From an uncultured Eubacteriales bacterium (GTDB taxonomy: Bacteria > Bacillota > Clostridia > Oscillospirales > Acutalibacteraceae): a stretch of 64,000 nt of DNA. The notes under the pieces are model-generated. The model ran no database searches and was not told where the DNA came from. It saw nothing but the letters and a program-made list of their open reading frames with translations. Location: NCBI GenBank assembly GCA_900316455.1, contig ONCX01000002.1, positions 1-64,000 of the forward strand, written 5' to 3'. A program made the position numbers and the translations under genes. Shown here piece by piece: positions 43,207-52,462 of this stretch (position 1 is its first letter; the number at the start of each line of letters is the position of its first letter).

Positions 43207-43782
43207 TTATAAAAACGCGCAGAATCCGAGCGAGAGTATTCCTATGTAGATAAGCATTATAGGAATTCCACTGAATGGCTTTGGAATATCGGAGTGATCG
43301 AGTATTGCCATGCCGTTTTTTATTATGACTATAGCCAGACCGAGTCCGAGAGCCGAACCGATCCCGCAGCCAAGAGCGGAATACCAGTTTGGTATTCCGG
43401 ACGAAAGCGCCGACAGCGGTGCGCCCACTACAATTGAATTAATCAGCGCGTGAGGCAGTATGTCTTTCCACCTGTCGTGAATTTCCGGCTTGAAACGGGC
43501 GAGAACACGGTCTGTCTGAAAATACAGCGCGGCACAGATAAGCGAATGCATGAGGGCAAAAAGCAGATATCCGTCCATATCCTTCACAAATCCGGAAAGC
43601 AGCCACATCAGCATTATTCCCGCTGTGGACCAGCATCCTACTGCAAGCAGGAGCTTAGGCAGAGATTTCTTGTGATTCATCGCCGTAATTACGTCGTTCA
43701 TACCTATAGCCCTGCCGAGAAGAATATTCTGTGAGAATACCGCGAAAAGTATATAGGATAAAAATTCTCCCAAGTATTTCAA
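43207..43782 (-). CDS. Divergent RnfA/RnfE (NqrD/E)-like membrane protein
   Basis: The 191-residue protein has six membrane helices and the Rnf-Nqr family pattern: SYILFAVFSQNILLGRAIGM at the start, KDILPHALINSIVVGAPL in the middle, and DIPKPFSGIPIMLIYIGIL near the end, where the family has VPKPFKGLPI. Its length fits RnfA (about 193). A GTG at 43806 is in frame, but GGAGGA (43794-43789) lies after it and fits the TTG at 43782. Only one subunit is present, with no RnfB/C/D/G, so it is not a complete ion-pumping complex. Confidence 0.72.
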   Translation of the reverse strand: MKYLGEFLSYILFAVFSQNILLGRAIGMNDVITAMNHKKSLPKLLLAVGCWSTAGIMLMWLLSGFVKDMDGYLLFALMHSLICAALYFQTDRVLARFKPEIHDRWKDILPHALINSIVVGAPLSALSSGIPNWYSALGCGIGSALGLGLAIVIIKNGMAILDHSDIPKPFSGIPIMLIYIGILSLGFCAFL

Positions 43783-43875
43783 AATTCTTCCTCCAAAATT
43801 TATCACATAAAAAACAAACTAATTCTCAACTTAATTATAACATATTTTTTTTAATAAATCCACTTATTTCAAAAT

Positions 43876-43924
43876 AAAAAATCATCGCTTTTCATTGGGA
43901 ATTAAGAGAAAGCAATGATTTTTT
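43876..43924 (-). terminator. Terminator after the L,D-transpeptidase gene
   Basis: AAAAAATCAT.GCTTT (43876-43891) pairs with AAAGC.ATGATTTTTT (43909-43924) with one mismatch; leftward it ends in a T run. The A/T symmetry would also allow rightward use. Confidence 0.85.
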
Positions 43925-43969
43925 AGCGCTGTGTACTTATTGAAATTTATTGAATGCCGTTAAGTAACA

Positions 43970-45202
43970 TCAACCTACGGGAATTTCGTCCGAATCGTTT
44001 CCGCTGTCCTCTGAGGGCTTTGTTGTCGGAACGGCGGTTGTTGATTTTGTGGTCTTTGATGATTTTGAGGACTGTGCGGAGGTCGTACTGCTTTGTTTTG
44101 AAGAGGTTTCCGTTGTGGATTCGGGTTTTTTTACGGTTGTGGTTGAAGTGGTGGATTTAACGGTTGTAGTTGTTGCGGTAGTATTGGTAGTGGTGGTTGT
44201 TGTTTTCGTTGTTTTATCTTTATCCGATTTATCGGAAAAATAGGGGTTGCCTTTTGACCATTGATCCGAAGGATCCCAGCCGCTGTATTTTGAACCGCTC
44301 TTGCGCTTTGGAACGCCCGCTCCGGCAGGACCGGATTCCCATACAACGTGTACCTGAGTGCCTACAGGACAGTTATCATAGATCCACTTGCAGTCTCTTA
44401 CGCACATGCGTATGCAGCCGTGGGATACTGCTCTTCCTAAATTATTGTATGAAGCGTTGTAGAGAGTGTCGGGACTCTTTTTGTCATACGGGACGGAGTG
44501 GAAGAGGTAACTGGAGCTTATGCTGCTGCAATACTGACCCCAGCAGGGACCCATCAGCATGCGCCATCTGTATTTGGCTCTGATTTTGTAAACGCCCTTG
44601 CGGGTAGGTGTGGGATTGCTGCCGGTTTTTCTGCCTGTGGAAACAGTGAACGCCTTGACCTTCACATTATAAGCGCCAGAATCGTCCTTGCCGTAAACCA
44701 CAACGGACTGACTTCCGGTATATACCACGATATAATATTTTGATATGTAATCGGGATCCTTAATAAATGAGATGTTCTTTGATTCGTCCTCCGGAGCCTT
44801 GACTGTTGTGGTCGTTGTGGCGGCGGAGGTTTTTTTGGTTGGCAATGAAGTTGCTGTGGTAGAAGCCGCTATTGAAGCCGCAGTTGAAGCCACGGTTGAA
44901 GCGGTCGTTGAAGCGGTCGTTGAAGCCGTAGCTGAAGTGGAAGCGGAGGTTTTAGGCGTTGAATCTGAAGCATAGTTTTTCCCGCCGACGTTTGGAGCAA
45001 ATTTGTCAAATATTTTGTTGACGTCGATTTTGCTGATACTCAGCTCGTCTGGCTTTTCATAATTTCCGCTTTTTGCGGACGAGGCGTTTTCAACTGTCAG
45101 CTGTTTTGCGTCAAAGCTTCCGGACGCGGTAAAAAACAGTGTGCTTGCGATAAGCGCGCCGGATACGAGAATTGTAAATACCTTTGACAGATACCTTTTC
45201 AT
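43970..45202 (-). CDS. L,D-transpeptidase (YkuD) with Thr/Ala-rich flanks
   Basis: The 410-residue secreted protein has a signal/anchor (about 5-27), a Thr/Ser/Ala-rich linker (about 85-135), a YkuD domain (about 155-295) and a second Thr/Ser-rich tail (about 325-410). The active site is SHGCIRM with His261 and Cys263; GRKTGSNPTPTRKGVY and YLFHSVPY are other family motifs. It forms 3-3 peptidoglycan cross-links or attaches proteins to the wall. The linkers suggest O-glycosylation or wall spanning. AGGAGGAGC precedes the ATG. It has its own promoter and terminator. Confidence 0.9.
   Translation of the reverse strand: MKRYLSKVFTILVSGALIASTLFFTASGSFDAKQLTVENASSAKSGNYEKPDELSISKIDVNKIFDKFAPNVGGKNYASDSTPKTSASTSATASTTASTTASTVASTAASIAASTTATSLPTKKTSAATTTTTVKAPEDESKNISFIKDPDYISKYYIVVYTGSQSVVVYGKDDSGAYNVKVKAFTVSTGRKTGSNPTPTRKGVYKIRAKYRWRMLMGPCWGQYCSSISSSYLFHSVPYDKKSPDTLYNASYNNLGRAVSHGCIRMCVRDCKWIYDNCPVGTQVHVVWESGPAGAGVPKRKSGSKYSGWDPSDQWSKGNPYFSDKSDKDKTTKTTTTTTNTTATTTTVKSTTSTTTVKKPESTTETSSKQSSTTSAQSSKSSKTTKSTTAVPTTKPSEDSGNDSDEIPVG
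44845..44960. repeat. Degenerate short repeats in the transpeptidase linker
   Basis: GTTGAAGC and GAAGCCG/GAAGCGG units recur at about 12-bp spacing, coding the ASTTASTTASTVASTAAS part of the linker. Such slippage-prone stretches often vary in length between strains. Confidence 0.7.
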
Positions 45203-45265
45203 AGGTAAGCTCCTCCTGATCGTTTAGTTAACATGGAAAATTATATAATGTATTTTTATACATAT

Positions 45266-45294
45266 ATTATAATAATTATTTTTTCCTTAGTCAA
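45266..45294 (-). promoter_or_regulatory. Promoter of the L,D-transpeptidase gene
   Basis: Leftward TTGACT (45294-45289) and perfect TATAAT (45271-45266) are 17 bp apart. Confidence 0.88.
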
Positions 45295-45391
45295 TAGCAA
45301 AGCCGTTTTTGTAATTATTATGATTGATTTGAAACAAAAATAGAAAATAGCTTCCTGAATTTATGTAAAAAATTGGGGCGAAAAATACGTC

Positions 45392-45411
45392 TTACAACCT
45401 CGTAGTTGTAA
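45392..45411. promoter_or_regulatory. Palindrome upstream of the 5S rRNA promoter
   Basis: TTACAAC (45392-45398) and GTTGTAA (45405-45411) are a perfect inverted repeat with a 6-bp centre, about 80 bp upstream of the 5S -35. It lies in the 358-bp gap (45203-45560) that otherwise holds only the two promoters. It could be an operator or a short hairpin. Confidence 0.4.
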
Positions 45412-45491
45412 AAAGAAAGGATATATTTATCAGACAGCGTAATATAAAAAATTAAGGCACAAAAAAATTTTGAAAAAAAATAAAAAAACAC

Positions 45492-45520
45492 TTGACATTT
45501 GAAAAACGGTGTGGTAATAT
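45492..45520 (+). promoter_or_regulatory. Promoter of the 5S rRNA gene
   Basis: TTGACA at 45492-45497 and TAATAT at 45515-45520 are 17 bp apart; transcription would start near 45527, shortly before the 5S gene. Confidence 0.85.
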
Positions 45521-45560
45521 ATTGAAGTCGCCACGGAGAAACGGGGCGATGAAATGAATA

Positions 45561-45677
<117 letters not shown>

Positions 45678-45680
45678 TCA

Positions 45681-45715
45681 AGCCAATCTGTCCAGCAGGA
45701 CGGTTGGCTTTTTTT
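45681..45715 (+). terminator. Terminator of the 5S rRNA gene
   Basis: AGCCAA..GTCC (45681-45693) pairs with GGAC..TTGGCT (45698-45709) around AGCA, with a small internal loop, then a T run. Confidence 0.92.
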
Positions 45716-45734
45716 GTTTGTTAAATTCAGATTT

Positions 45735-45777
45735 AAAAAAGACTCAGCGCGGTAAGGAAAGCGTTGAGTCTTTTTTT
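45735..45777 (-). terminator. Terminator of the GNAT gene
   Basis: AAAAAAGACTCAGCGC (about 45735-45750) pairs with GCGTTGAGTCTTTTTT (45761-45776) with one wobble. It lies just beyond the leftward stop at 45788 and can act in both directions. Confidence 0.88.
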
Positions 45778-45787
45778 GCCGAAAAAA

Positions 45788-46525
45788 TCAGTATACAAAT
45801 CCTCCGGTCGTCAGGAAACCGTACTTTGCGTAAAAATCATGCATCGAGGGCATGCACATCAGATACACGTCCCTGTCGGAGCACCTGTCGAGCAGGGCAT
45901 TGACAACCTTGCCGGCGTATCCGTTTCCGCGCTTGTCCGGAACGCAGGCGCAGATTGTAAGCAGCGCGGTTCCGGGGGAGAGGTGAACGGCTCCGCACGC
46001 CACCGGCATTCCGTCTGCGCGGACTATCGCGGAAAGGACGGTTTTGTATTTTTTGCGGTAGATCATGTCGCTGTAAAAATCGTCGAAGCGCGGGATTTCA
46101 AAGCCCGTTCCGGCACATTCCTCCATTACCGCGTATACGTCGGATATTTCAGGGTTGATTTCCGCGTCGGAAGCGGATACTACATTCTTCCTCTTTGCCA
46201 GTCGCATTACAAGACCGTTTGAGACTTCGCCCTCGCGAGCCGGACGCAGCGCTCCCGTATAGCCCATATTCGCCTGAATGAAGCAATCAAGCTCCTCTTC
46301 ATCATATTTACCCTTTGCACAAACGGTCATTGCGGTGTCAAGCCTCGAAATGACGGCTGTAATTCCGCCGTCGGCTGTGTCTCCGTCGTACTGAATCCAG
46401 AAGAGCGCGAATGGCTTGTCCGTGCCGTATGCCAACATTGCCGCCAGTATCCGGCAGCCGAATGGATCTCCCTGACAGTATTCCTTGGCTGCGTCAAAGC
46501 TGTCGCTGTCTATCATTTTAATCAT
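45788..46525 (-). CDS. GNAT-family N-acetyltransferase
   Basis: The 245-residue protein has a C-terminal GNAT domain: the beta4-alpha3 acetyl-CoA loop is VPDKRGNGYAGKVVNAL, and DFYAKYGFLTTGGFVY ends the chain in the usual way. The N-terminal half resembles a second, degenerate GNAT-like fold, as in tandem GNATs. GAGGGAA precedes the ATG. The substrate cannot be told from sequence. It is a single-gene unit. Confidence 0.85.
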   Translation of the reverse strand: MIKMIDSDSFDAAKEYCQGDPFGCRILAAMLAYGTDKPFALFWIQYDGDTADGGITAVISRLDTAMTVCAKGKYDEEELDCFIQANMGYTGALRPAREGEVSNGLVMRLAKRKNVVSASDAEINPEISDVYAVMEECAGTGFEIPRFDDFYSDMIYRKKYKTVLSAIVRADGMPVACGAVHLSPGTALLTICACVPDKRGNGYAGKVVNALLDRCSDRDVYLMCMPSMHDFYAKYGFLTTGGFVY

Positions 46526-46608
46526 AGAAATTCCCTCTTTCTATTGATTGCCTTTTGTACTATATATTCCGAATAGTATAAAATATAAGTTAAAATACTT
46601 ATTGTAAT

Positions 46609-47385
46609 TCACAGAACGCAGCCATACAAAAAATCGGCTATTGCGTCGCTGTCGTTGTTTCCTATTGTGATATCGGCATGAAGCTTTACTTCCTCCGGAG
46701 AGTTTGACATTGCTATTCCGGTTCCGCATATATCGAGCATTTCAATATCTAAGAAGTCGTCGCCGAACGCTATCATTTCCTCCGTGGGAATGCCCGTATG
46801 CTTTACAACATGCCGCAGAGCGTCGCCCTTGGAAACGCCGGCTTTGGAAAATTTAAACCATTCGCAGTCGGAAAAAGCCAGCCACGAGCAGTTTTCAACA
46901 AGCGCCGCCGTCCTTTTGGCGAATTCGGTTTCAGTTCCCTCGATGCACACTTTGAATGAATCGAGGGAAAATCCGCTGAAATCCGTATATTCCATTCCAG
47001 GCTCATTGAAAAAGGGAATATGCCGGTTTGAAAATGTCACGTCGGCGCAGTCAACGGTAATTCCGCGGCGTTGAGCGAGTCCGGCTCCGATAAGCGCGGC
47101 TGTTTCCACGGCTGTGAATCCGCGCTGATATATTACCCTGCCGTTAACCCGCACAAGAGCGCCGCTGTTGGATATTACAAGCTCGGGCTTTATAATATCA
47201 GTAAATCTGGAGCAGGTCGCCTCGTTTCGCGCCGTCGCCACGCCGATAATTATATCATGTCTGCGACATTCGGCAATTGCCTCCATATTGCGGTCGGAAA
47301 TTCGCTTATGGCTGTCGAGCAGCGTGCCGTCGAGATCGAAGAGAATCAAACTCGTTTTTTTAGTGGGATTGTTTTTTTTGGACAT
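46609..47385 (-). CDS. Cof-type HAD-IIB hydrolase
   Basis: The 258-residue enzyme has HAD motif I LILFDLDGTLLDS, motif II ISNSGALV region, a C2B cap, motif III Lys (VSKGDALRHV) and motif IV FGDDFLDIEML. These hydrolases dephosphorylate sugar phosphates, FMN or pyridoxal phosphate. The start has only a weak SD. It begins 11 bp after the M42 peptidase gene on the same strand, so the two are probably one transcript. Confidence 0.9.
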   Translation of the reverse strand: MSKKNNPTKKTSLILFDLDGTLLDSHKRISDRNMEAIAECRRHDIIIGVATARNEATCSRFTDIIKPELVISNSGALVRVNGRVIYQRGFTAVETAALIGAGLAQRRGITVDCADVTFSNRHIPFFNEPGMEYTDFSGFSLDSFKVCIEGTETEFAKRTAALVENCSWLAFSDCEWFKFSKAGVSKGDALRHVVKHTGIPTEEMIAFGDDFLDIEMLDICGTGIAMSNSPEEVKLHADITIGNNDSDAIADFLYGCVL

Positions 47386-47395
47386 AGCGATATTC

Positions 47396-48424
47396 TCACT
47401 TGCTCATGGCGGCTTTCTGAGCCAGCGAACAGACAAGCTCGCATACCGCATTGAGATCGCTTTCGGATATCACTCCGCAAGGCGAATGGAGATATCTGCA
47501 CGGGAGCGAAATGGCGGCTGTTCTTATTCCTCCGCGGCTGTTGTGGATCGTTCCGGAATCGTTTCCGCCGGTGACGCCTTTCTTGAACTGCCATTTAATG
47601 CCGCGTTCTCCGGCAATTCTCTGAACCATCTTGAAAAGTCCTCTGTCATAGATCGTCGTTCTGTCCATAAATGAAATGACAGCGCCTTCGCCGACCTTGC
47701 ATACCTTGCTGCATTCGTCCACTCCAGGAATGTCGGCTGCCGTTGTGGATTCAACAACTATAGCCATATCGGGAGCAAGACTGAACGCGGCGCACTTCGC
47801 GCCTCTGAGTCCTACTTCCTCCATCGTGGAGAATACAAAATACATGTCGCATTCCAGATCGCGCTTTGTTATTTCCATAAGAACAGCGCAGCCCGCCCGG
47901 TCGTCAAGAGCCTTTCCCTTGAGAAGACCGTCGCCGAATTCCCCGAAGTCCGTGTCGAATACCGCGTAATCACCCGGGCATACGTTTTGCAGCGCTTCTT
48001 CCTTATTCAGCGCGCCGATATCTATATACATATCCTTGATAGCGGGAGCTTTGGAGAGTTCGTCCCCTTCAAGCAGGTGAATTGGCTTCGCTCCGATTAC
48101 CCCTGGAAGCTTATCTTCACCAACGCGCACCGGCGTGCCGCATAGCACGCGTGCGTCAATGCCGCCAACTGAGGCGAATTTCAGCAGTCCGTTTTCGGCA
48201 ATATCCGTTATGATAAGTCCGACCTCGTCCATATGGGCGCAGATCATGAGCTTGTTCTCAGGTGTATTCCTACCCTTTTTGAATGCGATTACCGAGCCTG
48301 TACTGTTAACGCTAACCTCGTCGCAATATGGCTTTATTTCTTTTATAATAAAATTTCTCACTTCGTCCTCCACGCCTGAAACGCCGTGAAGCTCCGAGAG
48401 CTTTGCAAGTGTGTCACGCAGCAT
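47396..48424 (-). CDS. M42-family aminopeptidase (second of a tandem pair)
   Basis: The 342-residue enzyme has the M42/TET layout with two metal ions: CAHMDEVGLI (His), GKALDDRAGCAVLM (bridging Asp), FSTMEEVGLRGAK (catalytic and metal Glu), VVEST (Glu) and YLHSPCG (His). It would remove N-terminal residues from peptides in the cytoplasm as a large oligomer. GGAAAGGAGAG precedes the ATG. It lies 28 bp downstream of a paralogue of similar length. Confidence 0.92.
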   Translation of the reverse strand: MLRDTLAKLSELHGVSGVEDEVRNFIIKEIKPYCDEVSVNSTGSVIAFKKGRNTPENKLMICAHMDEVGLIITDIAENGLLKFASVGGIDARVLCGTPVRVGEDKLPGVIGAKPIHLLEGDELSKAPAIKDMYIDIGALNKEEALQNVCPGDYAVFDTDFGEFGDGLLKGKALDDRAGCAVLMEITKRDLECDMYFVFSTMEEVGLRGAKCAAFSLAPDMAIVVESTTAADIPGVDECSKVCKVGEGAVISFMDRTTIYDRGLFKMVQRIAGERGIKWQFKKGVTGGNDSGTIHNSRGGIRTAAISLPCRYLHSPCGVISESDLNAVCELVCSLAQKAAMSK

Positions 48425-48452
48425 AATTATTTTTCGCTCTCCTTTCCGTTTT

Positions 48453-49484
48453 TCACTGGCAAATGCCGCCGCTTCTTATGTAGGCGGCGAGCAGCTGCGC
48501 CGTATTTTCCACGTCGTTGCAGTCAACCGTTTCGACCGGAGTGTGCATGTTCCTTATCGGAACCGATATAAGTCCGCACGGAATTCCGCCTGCGGTAACG
48601 GCTATGTCGTCGGCGTTTGTGCCTGTTCTGCCGCCGCAAACGTCATACTGCCAGCTTATTCCCTGTTCGTCGGCAACGGCGGTCAGCTTTTTTGATATTG
48701 CGCGGCTGAGTACGGGGGAAAAGCCTATCATAGGACCTTCGCCGAGCTTGCGGCATACGTCCTCCGGACATCCGGGGTACTGTCCGAATCCCGTGTCAAC
48801 CGCGATTGCCTGTGTCGGCGCGACTGTGAACGCCGCGCAGCCTGCCGCCATATGTCCCACTTCCTCGCGTGTGGAGAGAAGCGCGGTCACATGACAGTCG
48901 AGTCTGGCGCATTTAGGCTCCAGCAGCTCCACTGTGCGTATAATAACGGCTGCTCCGGCGCGATTATCCAGCGCCTTGCCGGAAATCCTGCTGCCGAGAA
49001 GGGAAGCGGGTCTGCTCCTGAACGCTATACGAGTTCCTATCGGGATAAGCTCCCGCGCTTTTTCGGCTGAATAACCCACGTCAACCGCCATTTCCTTGAA
49101 ATCCGGAACCTTTGAAACGTCCTCGTCGCGTGTGAGGTGGGGCGGACGGCAGCATATTACGCCGTTTATTTTTGTTTTGCTCATGACGCATACCTCGCTG
49201 CCCATCATGACCCGACGGTCAACTCCGCCGCAGCGGGCGATATGCAGGAATCCGTCGTTGTCTATGTCAGTTACGACAAGACCTATTTCGTCAATGTGAG
49301 CGTCAATGAGAATATGGTTCGGTGAGTTCGTATCCCCAAGCTCCGCCATCACGTTGCCAAGCGAATCGCGCACTACCGGTGTGAAGTCCGAGAGCAGTTC
49401 CATAGCCAAACGGGCGGCGGAGCCTTCCGCTCCTGATGGACCGTTCGCGTTGGAAAGCCCTAATATTATGTCTTTTACAGCCAT
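48453..49484 (-). CDS. M42-family aminopeptidase (first of a tandem pair)
   Basis: The 343-residue paralogue has DAHIDEIGLVV, GKALDNRAGAAVII, LSTREEVGHMAAG, AVDTGFGQYPG and NMHTPVETVD at the metal-site positions. The fourth ligand is Asp (VDTG) where its neighbour has Glu, and both forms exist in the family. AAAGGAGAAG precedes the ATG. The two copies are diverged along the whole length, so the duplication is old and specificities probably differ. Confidence 0.92.
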   Translation of the reverse strand: MAVKDIILGLSNANGPSGAEGSAARLAMELLSDFTPVVRDSLGNVMAELGDTNSPNHILIDAHIDEIGLVVTDIDNDGFLHIARCGGVDRRVMMGSEVCVMSKTKINGVICCRPPHLTRDEDVSKVPDFKEMAVDVGYSAEKARELIPIGTRIAFRSRPASLLGSRISGKALDNRAGAAVIIRTVELLEPKCARLDCHVTALLSTREEVGHMAAGCAAFTVAPTQAIAVDTGFGQYPGCPEDVCRKLGEGPMIGFSPVLSRAISKKLTAVADEQGISWQYDVCGGRTGTNADDIAVTAGGIPCGLISVPIRNMHTPVETVDCNDVENTAQLLAAYIRSGGICQ

Positions 49485-49547
49485 TATCTCTTCTCCTTTA
49501 TTATTCTGTCTGATTTATTTTAAGAATTATCGTTAATAATTAATGCT

Positions 49548-50087
49548 TTATCCTACGGCGTCAAGCTTCACGGCACAGAATACATAATTACCTGTGCCGA
49601 AGTAGACGAGATACTCGTCGTTTATAACGAATACGGTATCGCAGAGCGAGCTGCCGTCTTCATTATATATTTCGATTTTGGTTACAGAGGCGTTGTCATT
49701 GAATTCCTCCATAATTCCGTCGCTCTGCATTCCCTGTTCGTCCATTGCCTTTGTTCCGCAGTTTTCCTCCAACTTATAAGTCGGATTGTCTATGCTTCCG
49801 ATACGGTTGGTGCTGTAAGTGCCGTAGGTCATAGTCACGCCGAAGTCGTTTTCATCGGCAAGCGCTTCGTCCTCGGTCATGTCGGCGGTACGCGGCGACT
49901 GCAATACGTGGCTGTCTCCCGGAAGCTCCCAGATACCTACGAGATTATCCGGCAGTGGACCGATAAATTCTTCGCCGTCGTCTGTTGATCTGCCTTTTGC
50001 AAACATAACGGCTGCCACTGTGAAGGCAGCTATTATCACCATGCAAATTACAGCTATCATCGCCGCGTTGCTTTTGTTTTGTTTCAT
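49548..50087 (-). CDS. Membrane-anchored hypothetical protein
   Basis: The 179-residue protein has one N-terminal membrane segment (about 8-30) followed by an acidic outer domain with GIWELPGD, which resembles the opening of small lipocalin-like or DUF-type secreted domains, and ends in YFGTGNYVFCAVKLD. No function can be assigned. It precedes the M42 pair on the same strand by 63 bp. Confidence 0.7.
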   Translation of the reverse strand: MKQNKSNAAMIAVICMVIIAAFTVAAVMFAKGRSTDDGEEFIGPLPDNLVGIWELPGDSHVLQSPRTADMTEDEALADENDFGVTMTYGTYSTNRIGSIDNPTYKLEENCGTKAMDEQGMQSDGIMEEFNDNASVTKIEIYNEDGSSLCDTVFVINDEYLVYFGTGNYVFCAVKLDAVG

Positions 50088-50153
50088 TAAATCTCACCCT
50101 TCAAATATTTTTAAAATAATTAATTTAATTAATACGGTTAAATCATATAAAGA

Positions 50154-50787
50154 TCAATCGAACTGCTCGTCTTCAAGCCTGTTTATTCTTCTGAAATAAC
50201 GGTTCATAGGCTCCGAGAATGTGTTTTGCGGTACGGCAAGCGGCAGTACCTCAAGATAAACGGCGGTATGCTTTGAGGAAATATGTCTGTCCTTATGCAT
50301 TGAGCCGAAGAACCAGTGCTTGTATTTTACCCTGTCGCACAGATCGTCAAAGAAGGCTGTGAGCGAATTGAAATTGTTCTGGCTGTTTGACAAAAGATTC
50401 TTGACCTTGGTGGGACATTCGTGGGATATCCGCGTCGGGGCTGAATCCTCCGCCCATGGTGAATATCGTCTTATCCTCAATTTCAAATACCTGACCGCGG
50501 CAGAGGTGGAAAACATTCTCGTTTATGCGGTGTATTCTGCCGCCGCACCATTGATCCTCCGGATAGCTGTATAATTTGTCGAAATTCTCGTGGCAGCCGT
50601 CGATAAAAAGAATTCTGTACTTTTGCCTGCCCATAAACTGAAGGATTTTCTCCTCCTGACCGTCACCGTTCCAGATAAATCCGAAATCCCCGCATATAAT
50701 AAGTATGTCCCCGCTGCGAAGCTTTGCAAAGCTTTTTTCCTCAAAGCGCGAGACGGCTCCGTGCATATCTCCTGTAACATATATCAT
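50154..50787 (-). pseudogene. Metallophosphoesterase remnant with internal deletion and frame change
   Basis: The first part (from 50787) starts MIYVTGDMHGAVSRFEEK and has ICGDFGFIW, GCHENFDKLYS and TMGGGFSPDAD, a YfcE/calcineurin-like phosphoesterase. The expected downstream parts appear in another frame: HECPTKVKNLL, then KYKHWFFGSMHKDRH. The switch occurs near 50425-50435, where DADI is joined almost directly to HECP; in intact relatives about 30-40 residues, including a Trp-rich stretch, lie between. So a deletion with frame change has removed the middle of the gene. An assembly error could make a frameshift but not the missing block. Confidence 0.8.
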
Positions 50788-50968
50788 AATGAATAACGCT
50801 CCTGTTCATAAACAACGGCTAATCCATTTTATTATACATCATTATCCCGACAAAAACAACTTTTTTTGTAGATTTACTGTTAATTTACTTTTATAACACT
50901 TTTAAAATGAAAAAATATATGCTATAATAACCTGTGATCCATGAAATATTAACTGGAGTTGAAAAAAT

Positions 50969-52408
50969 TTGATGTTATCTGCTTATCTCAAACGGGTATT
51001 TTCCGTAACATGCGCGTTGATTTTCACATTTGTATTTTTTGCCACGCCCATGTCAAAGCCTGAAAAGGTCAACGCCGCGTTCCGTTCGGAATATGAACCG
51101 GTATGCGAAACCGCCTATATGCTCAGTATGGACACAGGCAAGGTCATATATGAAAAGGACGGCGACAAAAGAATGCTTCCCGCGTCGCTTACCAAGATGA
51201 TGACATGCATTATTGCTTATGAACGCGCCGATTCACTTGATGAAATGGTTGTTGTGGATTCCCGCGCCGTCCGTTTTGTCAATTACAACAAGGAGGGCGC
51301 GACAGGCGTCTGGACTCACATAAAGGTCAATGAACGCTTTACTCTCAAGGATCTGATTTACGACGCGCTTGTCGCTTCGGAAAACGGCGCGGCTGAGGCT
51401 ATAGGATATTACATAAGCAAGCAGTATTACGGCAGCGACACCAATCAGGAATTCATACAGTTCATGAATGACCGCGCCGTTGAGATAGGCTGCACCAATA
51501 CCAAATTCAAGTGTGCCTCCGGTCTTACCACTGACTTTGAGAATCATTATTCCTCCGCGCACGATATGGCGCTTATAGCCAATCACCTTATGAATATTCC
51601 GGAGCTTGCAGAAATTGCCTATACGCCTCATTCATATGGAATCAAACCCACAAACAAGAATCCGAACAATCATTGGGTGGTTTCAACTAACCTGCTTATC
51701 CGTGAGGGCGAAAAGGGCGCCGACGGCACGGATTACTTCTATCAGTACTGCGAGGGCGTAAAGACCGGATATCTTATCAAATCGGGTCACTGCTTCGCGG
51801 GTTACGCGAAAAAGAACATAGGCGGCAGGGATTATCACTACATAGTCGTGCTGCTCAACGACCACGCTCCCAGCGCCAAGGATAGAAACTATGCGTTTAT
51901 AGACGCTAAAAATCTCTTTGAATGGGCGTTCAACAACCTCTATATCACGGATATTTACAACACCAACGTGCCTATAACAAAGATTCCGTTAAAGTTAGCA
52001 TGGAATAAGGACAGCATTACGCTTGTGCCTCAGGACGATTTCAGCACAATACTTCCAAAGGGCGTAAAGGCAACCAGCGTGAGCAAGGAAATCACATTCG
52101 TGGACGAGGTTGCTGAGGCTCCCATACGCAAGGGGCAGAAGCTTGGAACGGCTGTGCTGACCTATGACGGCGAGGAAATAGGCAGTATAAACCTTGTGGC
52201 AAGCGAATCGGTGGAACGCAGCACGCTTCTTGCCGTTCTGGACAGCATAAACAATCTGTTCGCGTCGCTGATCTTCAGAATTTTCCTTGTTCTTGCAATA
52301 CTCGGAGTTACGGCGTATATTTTTATTTCGTATTCACGCAAGCAGAAGATGAACAGTCTCAAGAGAAGCGTTTCACGCCGTAAGGCAACGCGGAGGACAT
52401 ACCGCTGA
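50969..52408 (+). CDS. D-alanyl-D-alanine carboxypeptidase (DacF/PBP5 family)
   Basis: The 479-residue exported protein has a signal peptide (about 8-35, cleavage near VNA-AF), an S11 transpeptidase domain with Ser73-LT-Lys76, SEN and KTG motifs (SLTK, VASENGAA, GVKTGY), a beta-rich PBP5 C-terminal domain, and a C-terminal membrane helix (about 432-452) with a strongly basic tail. It trims terminal D-Ala from peptidoglycan stems. The TTG at 50969 and the ATG three bases on are both possible starts after GGAG. An extended -10 (TGCTATAAT, ending 50928) lies upstream. Confidence 0.92.
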   Translation: MMLSAYLKRVFSVTCALIFTFVFFATPMSKPEKVNAAFRSEYEPVCETAYMLSMDTGKVIYEKDGDKRMLPASLTKMMTCIIAYERADSLDEMVVVDSRAVRFVNYNKEGATGVWTHIKVNERFTLKDLIYDALVASENGAAEAIGYYISKQYYGSDTNQEFIQFMNDRAVEIGCTNTKFKCASGLTTDFENHYSSAHDMALIANHLMNIPELAEIAYTPHSYGIKPTNKNPNNHWVVSTNLLIREGEKGADGTDYFYQYCEGVKTGYLIKSGHCFAGYAKKNIGGRDYHYIVVLLNDHAPSAKDRNYAFIDAKNLFEWAFNNLYITDIYNTNVPITKIPLKLAWNKDSITLVPQDDFSTILPKGVKATSVSKEITFVDEVAEAPIRKGQKLGTAVLTYDGEEIGSINLVASESVERSTLLAVLDSINNLFASLIFRIFLVLAILGVTAYIFISYSRKQKMNSLKRSVSRRKATRRTYR

Positions 52409-52462
52409 TTTTCCATTTGCGATTTTTAGATTCGCGGTTTTTTTAGGGAGTGATTGCCTTAT

